From an uncultured Kiloniellaceae bacterium (lineage in GTDB: Bacteria > Pseudomonadota > Alphaproteobacteria > Kiloniellales > Kiloniellaceae), in contig CANMQP010000012.1 of assembly GCA_947500035.1 (NCBI GenBank), forward strand, positions 310,001 through 374,000: 64,000 nt of DNA. Direction: 5' to 3'. Positions 31,804 through 40,826 of this stretch are shown piece by piece. The notes under the pieces were generated by a model. It did no database searches and was not told the DNA's origin. It saw nothing but the letters and a program-made list of their open reading frames with translations. Within the stretch, counting starts at the first letter, position 1, and each line of letters begins with the position of its first letter. The translations under genes were made by a program, and so were the position numbers.

Positions 31804-32550
31804 TTAGCGGCCACCCGCGCAGCGCAGGATCGCGCCGCTGACGTAGGAGGCCTCTTCCGACAAGAGCCAGAGTGCCGCCTGCGCGACCTCTTCAGGTGTC
31901 GCAGCCCGGCCGATCGGAACGACGGATTCAAGGCGGGCGACCCGGCCCGGCTCGCCGCCGGAGGCGTGCAGTTCGGTCTCGGTCAAACCGGGCGACACGG
32001 CATTGACCCGGATGCCCTCGCCCGTAACTTCCTTGGAAAGGCCCAGGGTAAAGCTATCGACTGCACCTTTGGATGCCGCATACCAGACGAACTCGCCGGG
32101 GCTGCCGAGTGTTGCCGCGCCAGAGGAAATCGACACGATCCCTCCCCCTGCGCCGCCGTGCTTACTGGACATCCGCACGACGGCTTCACGGGAACAGAGC
32201 ATGACGCCCATGACGTTGATATCGATCGTCTGCTGCATTGTCTCCGCGTCGGTTTCGTCCAGCCGGCTGATCCTGCCGGTGATACCGGCATTGTTCACCA
32301 GCGCCGTAACCTCACCCAAAGCGCGCGCGCTCTCAATGAAGAGGCGGCTGACATCGCCAGCCTTTGAAACGTCAGCCTGAATGCCCACCGCACGGCCACC
32401 CTGTGCCTTTATCTCACCGACGACTTCCTCGGCCGCCGACGCGTTCGATTGATAGTTCACGCAGACAGCGTAGCCGCGTGCGGCAGCGAGCTTCGAGATG
32501 GCGGCACCGATTCCTCTGGCGCCGCCGGTGACGATGGCAACTTTCGACAT
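31804..32550 (-). CDS. SDR family oxidoreductase
   Basis: A 248-residue classical short-chain dehydrogenase. The cofactor motif is TGGARGIG near residue 8, NNAG follows, the catalytic serine lies in VSISSGAA and the YxxxK pair in WYAASKGAVD. Length and motifs resemble FabG and glucose-dehydrogenase-like members, but no substrate can be inferred. It stands alone with a divergent small gene (DUF6494) upstream. Confidence 0.85.
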   Translation of the reverse strand: MSKVAIVTGGARGIGAAISKLAAARGYAVCVNYQSNASAAEEVVGEIKAQGGRAVGIQADVSKAGDVSRLFIESARALGEVTALVNNAGITGRISRLDETDAETMQQTIDINVMGVMLCSREAVVRMSSKHGGAGGGIVSISSGAATLGSPGEFVWYAASKGAVDSFTLGLSKEVTGEGIRVNAVSPGLTETELHASGGEPGRVARLESVVPIGRAATPEEVAQAALWLLSEEASYVSGAILRCAGGR

Positions 32551-32786
32551 CTTGATCCTCTGACGAAGGTGTTTTAGCGAAGGTGTTTACGGGCTCAGAC
32601 TACGCTCTGATCTGCCGCAGGCAAGAGTAGACATCTATGGATGCATTTTCCCGACATCCGGACCGCCTGCGGCAAATGGTCTGCCTGAGTGTCACGGCTA
32701 AAAAGGCATTGCTCAAGCCTTTCCAGCATGGTTTTTGTCACTCGAACAATCCGGACAGCGGTCCGGAGCGAATAAGGAGAAAGCAA

Positions 32787-32993
32787 ATGGATGAAGATGC
32801 CTTCAACATGTCTCTGCGCAAATTCCTGAAAAAGGTCGGCGTGACCTCTCAGCGCGAGATCGAGCAGGCCGTCCGCGCCGCCCATGAAAACGGAAGCCTG
32901 AGCGGGAAAAGCAGCGTTCAGGCCAAGGTCACGCTCAAAATCGAAGCGGTCGGCCTATCCCACGACATCGACGGCGAAATCAACATCTCCTGA
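32787..32993 (+). CDS. DUF6494 family small protein
   Basis: A 68-residue protein beginning MDEDAFNMSLRKFLKKVGVTSQREIE and ending in a beta-rich stretch with KVTLKIEAVGL. The match to DUF6494 is from memory of that family's N-terminus. The start is set by AAGGAGA six bases before ATG 32787. The longer frame upstream has no ribosome-binding site. Function unknown; it has no signal or membrane segment. An inverted repeat AAAGGC-N9-GCCTTT lies 65 bases upstream at 32702-32722. Confidence 0.7.
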   Translation: MDEDAFNMSLRKFLKKVGVTSQREIEQAVRAAHENGSLSGKSSVQAKVTLKIEAVGLSHDIDGEINIS

Positions 32994-33077
32994 CGCGGCC
33001 CCGACGCAACTTCAGACGATCTGAGCTTGCGGCCTGATTTGATTCAACGCCGACAGATTGGCGACGCGGAAAAGACA

Positions 33078-33117
33078 ACGGCGTAAGAAGGACAGAGTAC
33101 CGTCTTCCTTACGCCGT
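33078..33117. terminator. Bidirectional terminator hairpin
   Basis: A 16-base-pair stem (two non-Watson-Crick positions) starting ACGGCGTAAG and ending CTTACGCCGT, with an 8-base loop, between two convergent genes. Short T-runs follow on both strands. Confidence 0.6.
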
Positions 33118-33139
33118 AGCCTTTACTACGAGTCTGACA

Positions 33140-34663
33140 TCACTCTGCCGGCGCAGCAGGTGGGTGCATCTGGTTGCCGTTCAGGATGACCGCCCCTTCG
33201 GGTGTGAATTCGAAGCGATAATTTGTGACCGACGGCACCTGACCGCCCGGCACCGTTTCGCCGGTCGAAAGCAGCAGCATCGCACCCTGCATCACCTGCT
33301 GAGCTGCTTGCGGATCGGGTATGGTTTGTGCCTGCTCGAAAAGCTGCATCAAGCCCACGGCTTGCGCCGACAAACTGCCCTCGACACCGATGGGATTATC
33401 AGGATCGATTTTCAGCAAGCCGTCCATCGTCGCGGTCACGACGTCCGATTCGATCGATTGGCCATCAAACACAATTGTCACTCCTGCTTCGCGTATCCTG
33501 TCGCCAAGCTGGGCCGTATAGGCCTCGACCCTCGGACTTCCCTGCTCTATCTCGCGCGGCGAGGAAAGATCGCCCAAAAGTGCCTGAGTGTCCTCGATAA
33601 TGGCCTTGAAGGGTACCCGCTGAAACTTAATGGGCAGGGTCCAACGCCGGGGAAGCATCGCAAGCGCGGCATCCATTCCCGGGACCGCAGGAAGGGAAAG
33701 AAAGAATCCGCGCGTCGAGATCAGTACATCCTGCGACGAGAAGTCCTGGTCCAGGTTTAGAGCCTCAAAATCGAACTGCGACTCTTGGATGCCGAGCTTT
33801 ACCGCCGGGCTGTCGTAAGTGAGGTTCTTGACCTTGCCGCCTTGAACATACTTACCGATGGACGCGTAGATATCCACGGCCGAACGCATGAAGGCCAGTT
33901 CGGCTTGTTCATCCAGTTCCGCCAGGTTCGCGGTCGCATTTTGAATGTCCTCCTGCGCACGCAGCAGACTCATCACATCGCCGAAAGAGAGCGCGATGTC
34001 CGTTTGACTCTCGCCAATCCGCAAACTGCCTCCATCACTGAAGTCCAAGGAGAGGTTGCGCAGGTTGAGCGCCACGTCCTGGTCCACGGCATTCTCACGG
34101 GGCTCTTGAAACGCGGAGTTACTGGTGAGCTCTTCGATCTGCAGATCGATGCTTTTGGGACCGCCAGCGCCCTCCTGGTCTGGCATGAGGTTGAGCTTCA
34201 TCGACAGGTTTCGCGCTAACATCTCATAGGCATAGGCGTAGCCCGCACGTGGAGACATCACGCCCTCGAACTTTTCAAGGCCCAAGCGCACAGCAACTGA
34301 GTTTGCAGTGTTCGTAGGATCCACGGCACGGATCTCTTCCGGAACACGGACCGAATGAAACCGGTAGTCCCCGGTTTCCAGTGGGTCGACGCGGGCAAAG
34401 AAGTCCCCAAGCGGATAAGCGTCGCTGCCGTCCTTATCAACGATCGTGAGGTTTCGAATGGCCGCCTCATACTCGCCTTCGATGGGCGTCACCTCGATAT
34501 CGTGACGCAGCTCGACACCTGGATATCCTGCCAACACCGACTGGAAATACCATTCGATGCCACCCCTGATTTTGTCGGCGTCTTCATCGGCGGTAGCCGG
34601 CAAAGTTCCCGCAATCAGCAGAACAACAATTAAACTCCAACCCCAAAAAACGCGCCGCAACAT
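33140..34663 (-). CDS. Exported protein of unknown function
   Basis: A 507-residue protein with a clear signal peptide (residues 1-25, cleavage near ATA-DE) and no other membrane segment, so it is periplasmic or secreted. The body is regular beta-rich sequence with repeated phrases of the type LRNLSLDFSDGGSLRIGES and ends EGAVILNGNQMHPP. This layout loosely recalls the periplasmic DUF945/DUF2125-type proteins, which also end with a VNGQ-like strand, but I cannot confirm a family. It lies in its own transcription unit after the PaiB-like gene. Confidence 0.7.
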   Translation of the reverse strand: MLRRVFWGWSLIVVLLIAGTLPATADEDADKIRGGIEWYFQSVLAGYPGVELRHDIEVTPIEGEYEAAIRNLTIVDKDGSDAYPLGDFFARVDPLETGDYRFHSVRVPEEIRAVDPTNTANSVAVRLGLEKFEGVMSPRAGYAYAYEMLARNLSMKLNLMPDQEGAGGPKSIDLQIEELTSNSAFQEPRENAVDQDVALNLRNLSLDFSDGGSLRIGESQTDIALSFGDVMSLLRAQEDIQNATANLAELDEQAELAFMRSAVDIYASIGKYVQGGKVKNLTYDSPAVKLGIQESQFDFEALNLDQDFSSQDVLISTRGFFLSLPAVPGMDAALAMLPRRWTLPIKFQRVPFKAIIEDTQALLGDLSSPREIEQGSPRVEAYTAQLGDRIREAGVTIVFDGQSIESDVVTATMDGLLKIDPDNPIGVEGSLSAQAVGLMQLFEQAQTIPDPQAAQQVMQGAMLLLSTGETVPGGQVPSVTNYRFEFTPEGAVILNGNQMHPPAAPAE

Positions 34664-34776
34664 ATGCTCACCTCTTCAATTCCTCACAGCCTAAGCTAGG
34701 CGGAATCGACGTGGCAGCACAAGTTACAGATGCACCAACCCGGCAGGATTTCGGAATCGGCCAAGCAAAAAGGCGA

Positions 34777-35412
34777 CTATCCGGCAAGGTTCCGCGCCAT
34801 TAATCTCGCAACCTCGCGCGCCGGCGCATCTCCCTTCGACAACACCTCAGCCGCATGGCGCTGCATCTCAGCCGCCTTGTTCTGCGAGAGCTTTGCCTTG
34901 GCTTCAATGCGCGTGATGGCAATCTCAAAACAGACAATGCCCCGTGTCATGGTTTCGACAAACCCGGTCTCCAAGCGGTCAAGTGACCAGGGGTCCTCCA
35001 ACCTGGCCTCCTGCGCATTAACCATCTTCTCAAGCAAGTGCATAATCTGATCACGCGCCCGGATGACCCTGGGGCGCCCATAGACATGGACGGCAACATA
35101 GTTCCAGGTCGGCACGGCTTTTGCCTCCGGACCATACCAGGACGGCGAGATGTAGCTGTGCGGCCCTTGGAAGATCACCAGAACCTCATCGTCCGGGTCC
35201 ATCGCCTCAAGGTCGCGCCAGTGCCGGTTGGGCCGCGCCATATGGCCAAACAGCGTCCCCTGCGCGCCCGAGGTCTCGTCCAGAAGAAACGGAAGATGCG
35301 TCGCGGTCGGGCCGCCTCCGTTCGCTGTCACCAGGAGCCCGAAATCATAGTCACGGATCACATTCCTGATTTGCTCAGGGTCGGTCAGGGCAAAGGTCTC
35401 CGGAACGTACAT
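34777..35412 (-). CDS. PaiB-like FMN-binding protein
   Basis: A 211-residue protein of the PaiB family of FMN-binding split-barrel proteins; Bacillus PaiB acts as a negative regulator of sporulation and protease genes, but in Proteobacteria the role is uncertain. It begins MYVPETFALTDPEQIRNVI and has THLPFLLD, GHMARPNRHW and the FQGPHSYISPSWY block, all typical. The start at 35412 has GAGAGAG upstream; the longer frame to 35454 does not. Confidence 0.85.
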   Translation of the reverse strand: MYVPETFALTDPEQIRNVIRDYDFGLLVTANGGGPTATHLPFLLDETSGAQGTLFGHMARPNRHWRDLEAMDPDDEVLVIFQGPHSYISPSWYGPEAKAVPTWNYVAVHVYGRPRVIRARDQIMHLLEKMVNAQEARLEDPWSLDRLETGFVETMTRGIVCFEIAITRIEAKAKLSQNKAAEMQRHAAEVLSKGDAPAREVARLMARNLAG

Positions 35413-35723
35413 GGCTTGCTCTCTCTTCATCTTGAGTGACGCGGTCACAGGCATGCAGGAGACCTAGGCGACAAGTGGATATCTCGAAAGGTCCATTTCC
35501 TTAAAATAGAGCATGCCAATATGCTGTGCGGTCAAACAGGAGTTTCTTTCCGGGCCGCCGCATTGGATTGCAGCTGGCAACACGACCCGAGTCCGCCACC
35601 GGAGAGACGTTGATCTCCGGGCGAGAATGTCTATAACACAAGCCTCATCATCACTTCCGCGGACTGCGGCGCAGGCCCCTTGCTTTGCGCGCCCGCCCTG
35701 CGACGACACGCCAGAGGACAGCC
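35413..35723. other. Divergent intergenic region paiB-like / serA
   Basis: No gene is convincing in these 311 bases. They contain the serA promoter (35610-35637), and overlapping it a hairpin, CCGGAGA-N8-TCTCCGG at 35599-35620, that could be an operator. An open frame on the minus strand here has no recognisable features and would run into serA. Confidence 0.4.
35610..35637 (+). promoter_or_regulatory. Probable serA promoter
   Basis: TTGATC and TATAAC are separated by 16 bases, with the likely start of transcription near 35645, about 80 bases before the serA ATG. An inverted repeat overlaps the -35 element. Confidence 0.5.
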
Positions 35724-36968
35724 ATGAATAAGGGCTTATCGCGACCCAAGAATCAGATCCGCTGCCTCTTGCTGGAGGGCATTTCGCCCACGGCACGCGG
35801 CATTCTTGAGAATGCCGGCTACGACAACATCGAACATCTGGCGACGGCCCTGGACAAGGCAGCACTTATCGAGGCCCTGAAGGGCGTCCATATGCTCGGC
35901 ATCCGGTCGCGCTCGCAGCTCACCAGGGAAGTGCTCGATGCCGCGGATACGCTGGTTGCCGTCGGATGCTTCTCGGTCGGGACCAATCAGGTTGATCTCG
36001 ATGCTGCGATGACCCGCGGCATTCCTGTCTTCAACGCGCCCTTTTCCAACACCCGCAGTGTGGCGGAACTGACGATTGCCGAAATCGTCATGCTGATGCG
36101 CGGCACCTTCCAGAAATCGCGCGCTGCCCACGGCGGACGCTGGTCCAAATCAGCCGCCGGCAGCCGTGAGATCCGCGGTAAGACTCTCGGGATCGTCGGT
36201 TACGGCAATATCGGATCGCAGCTCGCTGTCATCGCCGAGGCTATGGGCATGGCGGTCATTTACTTCGACCAGGCGGATAAACTGCGTCATGGAAATACGG
36301 CGCCGATGGACAGCCTGAAGGCTTTGCTGGCGCGCGCGGACGTGGTTTCTCTGCACCTGCCCGAAACCCCCGACACCAAGAATATTTTTGGAGAGAGGGA
36401 AATCCGGGCCATGAAGCCGGGCAGTTTCCTGATCAACAATGCCCGCGGTACGTTGGTGGATATCGCGGCCCTGGCCGCCGCGTTGGGGGACGGTCACATT
36501 GCGGGCGCCGCCGTTGATGTTTTCCCTAGCGAACCCAAGTCCAACGGCGAAGAATTCGTCAGCCCGCTGCGCGGTCTCGACAATGTCATCCTGACCCCGC
36601 ACGTGGGCGGATCCACTGAGGAAGCGCAGGAGCGCATCGGCGAAGAAGTCGCGCGCAAATTCGTCGAATACTCGGACATTGGCTCGACGGTGGGCGCGGT
36701 GAACTTTCCCCAGGTGCAGCTCTCCAACGGCGGAACGGCAACCCGCTTTATCCAGGTTCAGCGCAATGAGCCGGGCGAACTGGGGCGCCTGAACGACGTC
36801 TTTGCCAAGCACGATATCAACATCGTCGCCCAGCACTATCAGACCAATGGAGAAATCGGTTATGTCGTGCTGGACGCCGAGGGTCAGGTCGACAACGCCC
36901 TTGAAATCCTGACCGAGATCAGAAGCCTGCCGGGAACGATCCGGGCGCGCCTGCTGAACCGGGTCTAA
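35724..36968 (+). CDS. serA: D-3-phosphoglycerate dehydrogenase
   Basis: First enzyme of serine synthesis, 414 residues, matching the short E. coli-type SerA with one C-terminal ACT domain (about 340-414) rather than the long form. Motifs: IRSRSQL near the substrate site, LGIVGYGNIGSQLAVIAEAMGM for NAD, and the catalytic Arg/Glu/His set ending in LTPHVGGST. The ACT domain suggests feedback by serine. ATG 35724 is preceded by AGAGGAC; the longer frame from 35685 has no support. No serC lies nearby. Confidence 0.93.
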   Translation: MNKGLSRPKNQIRCLLLEGISPTARGILENAGYDNIEHLATALDKAALIEALKGVHMLGIRSRSQLTREVLDAADTLVAVGCFSVGTNQVDLDAAMTRGIPVFNAPFSNTRSVAELTIAEIVMLMRGTFQKSRAAHGGRWSKSAAGSREIRGKTLGIVGYGNIGSQLAVIAEAMGMAVIYFDQADKLRHGNTAPMDSLKALLARADVVSLHLPETPDTKNIFGEREIRAMKPGSFLINNARGTLVDIAALAAALGDGHIAGAAVDVFPSEPKSNGEEFVSPLRGLDNVILTPHVGGSTEEAQERIGEEVARKFVEYSDIGSTVGAVNFPQVQLSNGGTATRFIQVQRNEPGELGRLNDVFAKHDINIVAQHYQTNGEIGYVVLDAEGQVDNALEILTEIRSLPGTIRARLLNRV

Positions 36969-36976
36969 AATTAAAA

Positions 36977-37008
36977 CCCTGGCTTGCTTCTTCGGGAGCG
37001 AGCCAGGG
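36977..37008. terminator. Bidirectional intrinsic terminator
   Basis: A 12-pair stem (CCCTGGCTTGCT with AGCGAGCCAGGG, one G-U) and an 8-base loop lie between serA and sdhB, which converge. On the minus strand it is followed by TTTTAATTTT, a strong terminator for the sdh operon; on the plus strand only a short T-run follows. Confidence 0.8.
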
Positions 37009-37048
37009 CTGTTTCAACGACTTCCGATCTGAATGCTTTCCAAATCAC

Positions 37049-37828
37049 TTAACCGCGGCGTTCGACCATCAGCTTCTTGATCTCTGCAATTGCCTTGGCC
37101 GGGTTGAGGCTCTTGGGGCAGGTCCGGGTGCAGTTCATGATGGTGTGGCAGCGATAGAGCCGGAAGGGATCCTCCAGATTATCCAGACGGCTGCCGGTGT
37201 CTTCATCCCGGCTGTCCGCGATCCAGCGATAGGCCTGCAGGAGAATGGCCGGGCCCAGGTAGCGGTCGCCGTTCCACCAGTAACTGGGGCAGGAGGTCGA
37301 GCAGCAGAAGCACAGAATACACTCCCAGAGACCGTCGAGTTTTTCGCGCTCCTCCGGGCTCTGCAGGCGCTCGCGCTCGGGTGCGGTCGAGGCCGACTTC
37401 AGCCAGGGCTCGATCGAGGTGTACTGGGCGTAGACATGAGTCAGATCGGGCACCAGATCTTTGACCACCGGCATATGCGGCAGGGGATAGACCTTCACCT
37501 CGTCGTCGACGTCGCTAATGTATTTGGTGCAGGCCAGCGTATTGGTGCCGTCGATGTTCATGGCGCAGGACCCGCAGACACCCTCCCGGCAGGAGCGGCG
37601 GAACGTCAGGGTGGAATCCGTCTCGTTCTTGATCTTGATCAGCGCGTCCAAAACCATCGGACCGCAATCGTCCAGATCAACCTGATAGGTATCGATACTC
37701 GGATTGGCTTCATCATCCGGATTCCAGCGATAAACCTTGAAGGTCTTCACGTTCTTTCCGGAACCCGTGACCGGGTGCGTCTGTCCGCCTTTGGGCTTTG
37801 AGTTGGCCGGCAGGGCAAATTCAGCCAT
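37049..37828 (-). CDS. sdhB: Succinate dehydrogenase iron-sulfur subunit
   Basis: The 259-residue subunit that carries electrons from FAD to quinone. All cluster ligands are visible: [16 protein letters not shown] for the 2Fe-2S cluster, [11 protein letters not shown] for the 4Fe-4S cluster, and the later [17 protein letters not shown] shared with the 3Fe-4S cluster. Last gene of sdhCDAB, 54 bases after sdhA. Confidence 0.97.
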   Translation of the reverse strand: MAEFALPANSKPKGGQTHPVTGSGKNVKTFKVYRWNPDDEANPSIDTYQVDLDDCGPMVLDALIKIKNETDSTLTFRRSCREGVCGSCAMNIDGTNTLACTKYISDVDDEVKVYPLPHMPVVKDLVPDLTHVYAQYTSIEPWLKSASTAPERERLQSPEEREKLDGLWECILCFCCSTSCPSYWWNGDRYLGPAILLQAYRWIADSRDEDTGSRLDNLEDPFRLYRCHTIMNCTRTCPKSLNPAKAIAEIKKLMVERRG

Positions 37829-37882
37829 CGATCTCTCCTTACGCCTTCGTTCTACTCAGCTTACTTACAAAAACGAAAGCTC

Positions 37883-39709
37883 TTAATAAACCCGTGCTTT
37901 CGGCGGGAAGGTCTGCACTTCGTTGGTCATGGTGTTCAAGGTGACGGGCCGGTAAGCGAAGTCCACCTTGCCGTTTTCGTCACAGGACGCGAGCGTGTGC
38001 TTCATCCAGTCAGTGTCGTTCCGGTCGGGGAAGTCCTCGCGTGCGTGGGCACCGCGGCTTTCCTCGCGATTGGCTGCGGAAGCCATGGTGACCGAAGCCT
38101 GATACATCAGGTTGTCCAGTTCCAGCGCTTCGACCAGATCCGAGTTCCAGATCATCGAGCGATCCTGGATACCCAGCGAGTCGCGCTTGCCCCAGACTGT
38201 CGCGAGATTCTCGACACCTTCGTTCAGGACCTCGCCGGTGCGGAATACCGCAGCGTGGCCCTGCATGGCGCGCTGCATCTCAAGACGCAGCGCAGCCGTT
38301 GGGAGCTCACCCTTGGCGTGGCGCGTCTTGTCGAGGCGGGACAGCGCGTAGTCCGCAGAATCCGCAGGCAAAGGCCGATGGCTCTCGCCCGGCGTCAGGA
38401 TCTCGGCGCAACGCTTGGCCGCCGAGCGCCCGAACACGACAAGGTCCAGCAAAGAGTTCGAACCAAGGCGGTTGGCGCCATGGACCGAGACGCAGGCCGC
38501 TTCGCCGATCGCCATCAGTCCGGGCACAACCGTGTTAGCATCCCCGTCCTTCTCGGTAACGACTTCACCGGTCAGGAGGGCCGGAACCCCGCCCATGTTG
38601 TAGTGGCAGGTCGGCAGAACCGGGATCGGCTCTTTGGTCACGTCGACACCGGCAAAGATCCGGGCAGATTCGGAAATACCCGGCAGCCGTTCATGCAGCA
38701 GAGCCGGTTCCAGATGCTCCAGATGCAGATGGATATGGTCTTTTTCCGCACCGACGCCGCGGCCATCACGAATTTCCATGGTCATCGCCCGGCTGACCAC
38801 GTCACGGCTGGCAAGATCCTTGGCCGAAGGCGCATAGCGCTCCATGAAGCGCTCGCCTTCGGAGTTGGTCAGATAGCCGCCTTCGCCGCGGGCACCTTCG
38901 GTGATAAGCGTTCCAGCGCCGTAAATCCCGGTCGGATGGAATTGTACGAATTCCATGTCCTGGCAGTAGAGGCCGGCACGAAGCGCCATGCCACTTCCGT
39001 CCCCGGTACAGGTGTGCGCGCCGGTGCAGGAGAAGTAGGCGCGGCCATAGCCGCCGGTCGCGAGAATAACCTGGTGCGCCCGGAAACGATGGATCGTCCC
39101 ATCATCCAGGTTCCAGGCCACGACGCCACGGCAGGACCCATCTTCCATAATTAGATCGATGGCGAAGTATTCGATAAAGAACTCCGCATTGCGGCGTAGG
39201 CTCTGCTGGTAAAGCGTATGGAGCATGGCATGACCGGTCCGGTCCGCCGCCGCACAGGTCCGCTGCGCAATGCCTTCGCCAAAGCGTGTGGTCATTCCGC
39301 CGAACGGCCGCTGATAGATCTTACCGTCTTCCGTCCGGCTGAAGGGCATACCGTAGTGCTCAAGCTCAATAATAGCCGGAACCGCTTCCCGCACCATGTA
39401 CTCGATCGCGTCCTGATCACCCAGCCAGTCCGACCCCTTTACGGTGTCGTACATGTGCCAACGCCAATCGTCTTCGCCCATGTTGCCCAATGAAGCCGAC
39501 ACGCCACCCTGTGCGGCCACGGTGTGACTGCGGGTCGGAAAGACCTTCGTAATACAAGCCGTCTTCAAGCCGGCTTCCGCCAGTCCGAGCGTTGCCCGCA
39601 GGCCTGCGCCACCTGCACCGATCACAACAACGTCGTAAGTGTGATCGACGATCTCGTAGGCTGGGGCAGCAGAAGCGCCATTAGATGCGGTGTTTCCAGC
39701 GGAACTCAT
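37883..39709 (-). CDS. sdhA: Succinate dehydrogenase flavoprotein subunit
   Basis: The 608-residue catalytic subunit. It has [12 protein letters not shown] for FAD, the covalent flavin site His62 in [11 protein letters not shown], the ATGGYGRAY strand, and [21 protein letters not shown] at the dicarboxylate site. It starts 3 bases after the sdhD stop. Confidence 0.98.
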   Translation of the reverse strand: MSSAGNTASNGASAAPAYEIVDHTYDVVVIGAGGAGLRATLGLAEAGLKTACITKVFPTRSHTVAAQGGVSASLGNMGEDDWRWHMYDTVKGSDWLGDQDAIEYMVREAVPAIIELEHYGMPFSRTEDGKIYQRPFGGMTTRFGEGIAQRTCAAADRTGHAMLHTLYQQSLRRNAEFFIEYFAIDLIMEDGSCRGVVAWNLDDGTIHRFRAHQVILATGGYGRAYFSCTGAHTCTGDGSGMALRAGLYCQDMEFVQFHPTGIYGAGTLITEGARGEGGYLTNSEGERFMERYAPSAKDLASRDVVSRAMTMEIRDGRGVGAEKDHIHLHLEHLEPALLHERLPGISESARIFAGVDVTKEPIPVLPTCHYNMGGVPALLTGEVVTEKDGDANTVVPGLMAIGEAACVSVHGANRLGSNSLLDLVVFGRSAAKRCAEILTPGESHRPLPADSADYALSRLDKTRHAKGELPTAALRLEMQRAMQGHAAVFRTGEVLNEGVENLATVWGKRDSLGIQDRSMIWNSDLVEALELDNLMYQASVTMASAANREESRGAHAREDFPDRNDTDWMKHTLASCDENGKVDFAYRPVTLNTMTNEVQTFPPKARVY

Positions 39710-39712
39710 GTC

Positions 39713-40093
39713 TTAGCCCTCGAAAAGCAATGTCAAAACGGAAAGAACGCCGATCAGCGCCAGAACGAGACAGGCACCCTTGATCAACACCAGGGTTACA
39801 ACCTTGGCCGCTTCACTATGGAAATAGTCCTCGATCACCGTCTGGAGACCCAGATAGGCGTGGTAAAAGGTCGCAGCGATCAGCAGGATAAAGAGACCTG
39901 CCGTAACGGGTGAACCGACCCAGGCCGCCATTTCGGCATGATCCGCACCCACATGGCTCGTGACTGCTGCCACGAACCAAAGTGTCAGCGGTACGAGCGC
40001 AACAGCCGTCATCCGCTGCGACCACCAGTGCGACACGCCTTCTTTCGCGGAACCCAGGCCGCGAACCCGGCCGATTGGAGAGCGAAGTGACAT
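39713..40093 (-). CDS. sdhD: Succinate dehydrogenase membrane anchor subunit
   Basis: A 126-residue protein with three hydrophobic helices and the usual N-terminus ending in GVSHWWSQRMTAVALVPL; a histidine at the second helix (FYHAYLGLQ) is the expected heme or quinone neighbour. The start ATG 40093 overlaps the sdhC stop by one base. The longer frame to 40294 overlaps sdhC and is rejected. Confidence 0.93.
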   Translation of the reverse strand: MSLRSPIGRVRGLGSAKEGVSHWWSQRMTAVALVPLTLWFVAAVTSHVGADHAEMAAWVGSPVTAGLFILLIAATFYHAYLGLQTVIEDYFHSEAAKVVTLVLIKGACLVLALIGVLSVLTLLFEG

Positions 40094-40485
40094 TAGAGGC
40101 CTCCTCCGAAGTAGCCGAAGAGCCAGGAAAGAACAGTCAATGCTAAGGAACCGGTGACGACCATCCACCCGGAGCGATAGACGTCGGGCAGTTCCAGCCC
40201 GTAGCCGCCGTCCCAAAAGAGGTGCCGGATGCCATTGCAGAGATGATAGAAGAGCGCGAAGGTCCATCCGAACAGCAACAGACGTCCGATCCAAGACCCA
40301 ATGAGCTCTTGCGCCTGCGCGAAGCTCTCAGGCCCGCCGGCTGCAGCGGCCAGCCAGTAGATCAGCAACAGCGTCCCGACGGCGAGTGCGATCCCGGTGC
40401 CCCGGTGCAGAATGGATAAAACCGACGTCAGCTGCGGCCGATAGACCTGCAGGTGAGGCGATAGTGGCCGATTTGTTGTTGCCAT
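40093..40485 (-). CDS. sdhC: Succinate dehydrogenase cytochrome b556 subunit
   Basis: A 130-residue three-helix anchor. It begins with RPLSPHLQVYRPQLTSVLSILHRGTGI and has the heme-b motif FYHLCNGIRHLFWD. It opens the sdhCDAB operon; a promoter, a Fur-box-like site and a palindrome lie in the 200 bases upstream. Confidence 0.96.
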   Translation of the reverse strand: MATTNRPLSPHLQVYRPQLTSVLSILHRGTGIALAVGTLLLIYWLAAAAGGPESFAQAQELIGSWIGRLLLFGWTFALFYHLCNGIRHLFWDGGYGLELPDVYRSGWMVVTGSLALTVLSWLFGYFGGGL

Positions 40486-40563
40486 GGACTACTCTTCCCG
40501 ACTCTAGACCCGTACGCTTACGTTATGGGTTAAATACTTTACCGAAGTCTCAATGCCCGAGTT

Positions 40564-40592
40564 GATTTAGACCCCAGCACTACAATAGTCAA
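40564..40592 (-). promoter_or_regulatory. Probable sdhCDAB promoter
   Basis: On the minus strand TTGACT (40592-40587) and TAAATC (40569-40564) are 17 bases apart. This places the transcript start near 40557, about 70 bases before sdhC. Confidence 0.5.
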
Positions 40593-40637
40593 CTTGAGGC
40601 CCATCCCAACACCACCAATTTTTTGCATTGCGGCAGG

Positions 40638-40648
40638 AATGATAATCA
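40638..40648. promoter_or_regulatory. Fur-box-like site upstream of sdhC
   Basis: AATGATAATCA matches the core of the 19-base classical Fur box (GATAATGATAATCATTATC) exactly over 11 bases, 46 bases upstream of the sdhC -35 element. The right half is incomplete. Succinate dehydrogenase needs iron-sulfur clusters and heme, so iron control is plausible. Confidence 0.4.
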
Positions 40649-40671
40649 CTTGCGGCGTAAAGGAAAGCTTA

Positions 40672-40689
40672 ACCACTACATATAGTGGT
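40672..40689. promoter_or_regulatory. Palindromic operator candidate
   Basis: ACCACTACATATAGTGGT has 7-base arms around a 4-base centre. It lies between the sdhC promoter and the DnaA boxes, and could serve either transcription unit. Confidence 0.4.
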
Positions 40690-40723
40690 CATCCAGGTTT
40701 TACCGATGTTGCACTGCGCGCAC

Positions 40724-40744
40724 TGTGGATAATACTGTGCATAA
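40724..40744. promoter_or_regulatory. Two tandem perfect DnaA boxes
   Basis: TGTGGATAA (40724-40732) and TGTGCATAA (40736-40744) are both exact matches, in the same direction, to the reverse of TTATNCACA, 12 bases apart. A third with one mismatch, TCATACACA, lies at 40776-40784 in the opposite direction. The surrounding 120 bases are AT-rich. Confidence 0.5.
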
Positions 40745-40790
40745 AATGGGGATGCAGTGTGAAATAAAGAGGATTTCATACACAAGTTTT

Positions 40791-40820
40791 TTGAAATACG
40801 CACGACAGCTTTCTTGTAAA
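40791..40820 (+). promoter_or_regulatory. Candidate plus-strand promoter
   Basis: TTGAAA (40791-40796) and TGTAAA (40815-40820), with an 18-base spacer, lie directly before the hairpin-rich stretch and face it. A start near 40827 would give a transcript of about 690 bases to the terminator at 41513. Confidence 0.3.
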
Positions 40821-40826
40821 TCATGG

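Noticed and set aside
35464-35865. 133-codon minus-strand open frame before serA
   Set aside because: Overlaps the serA promoter and its first 140 bases; Cys/Arg/Ser-rich composition typical of non-coding frames.
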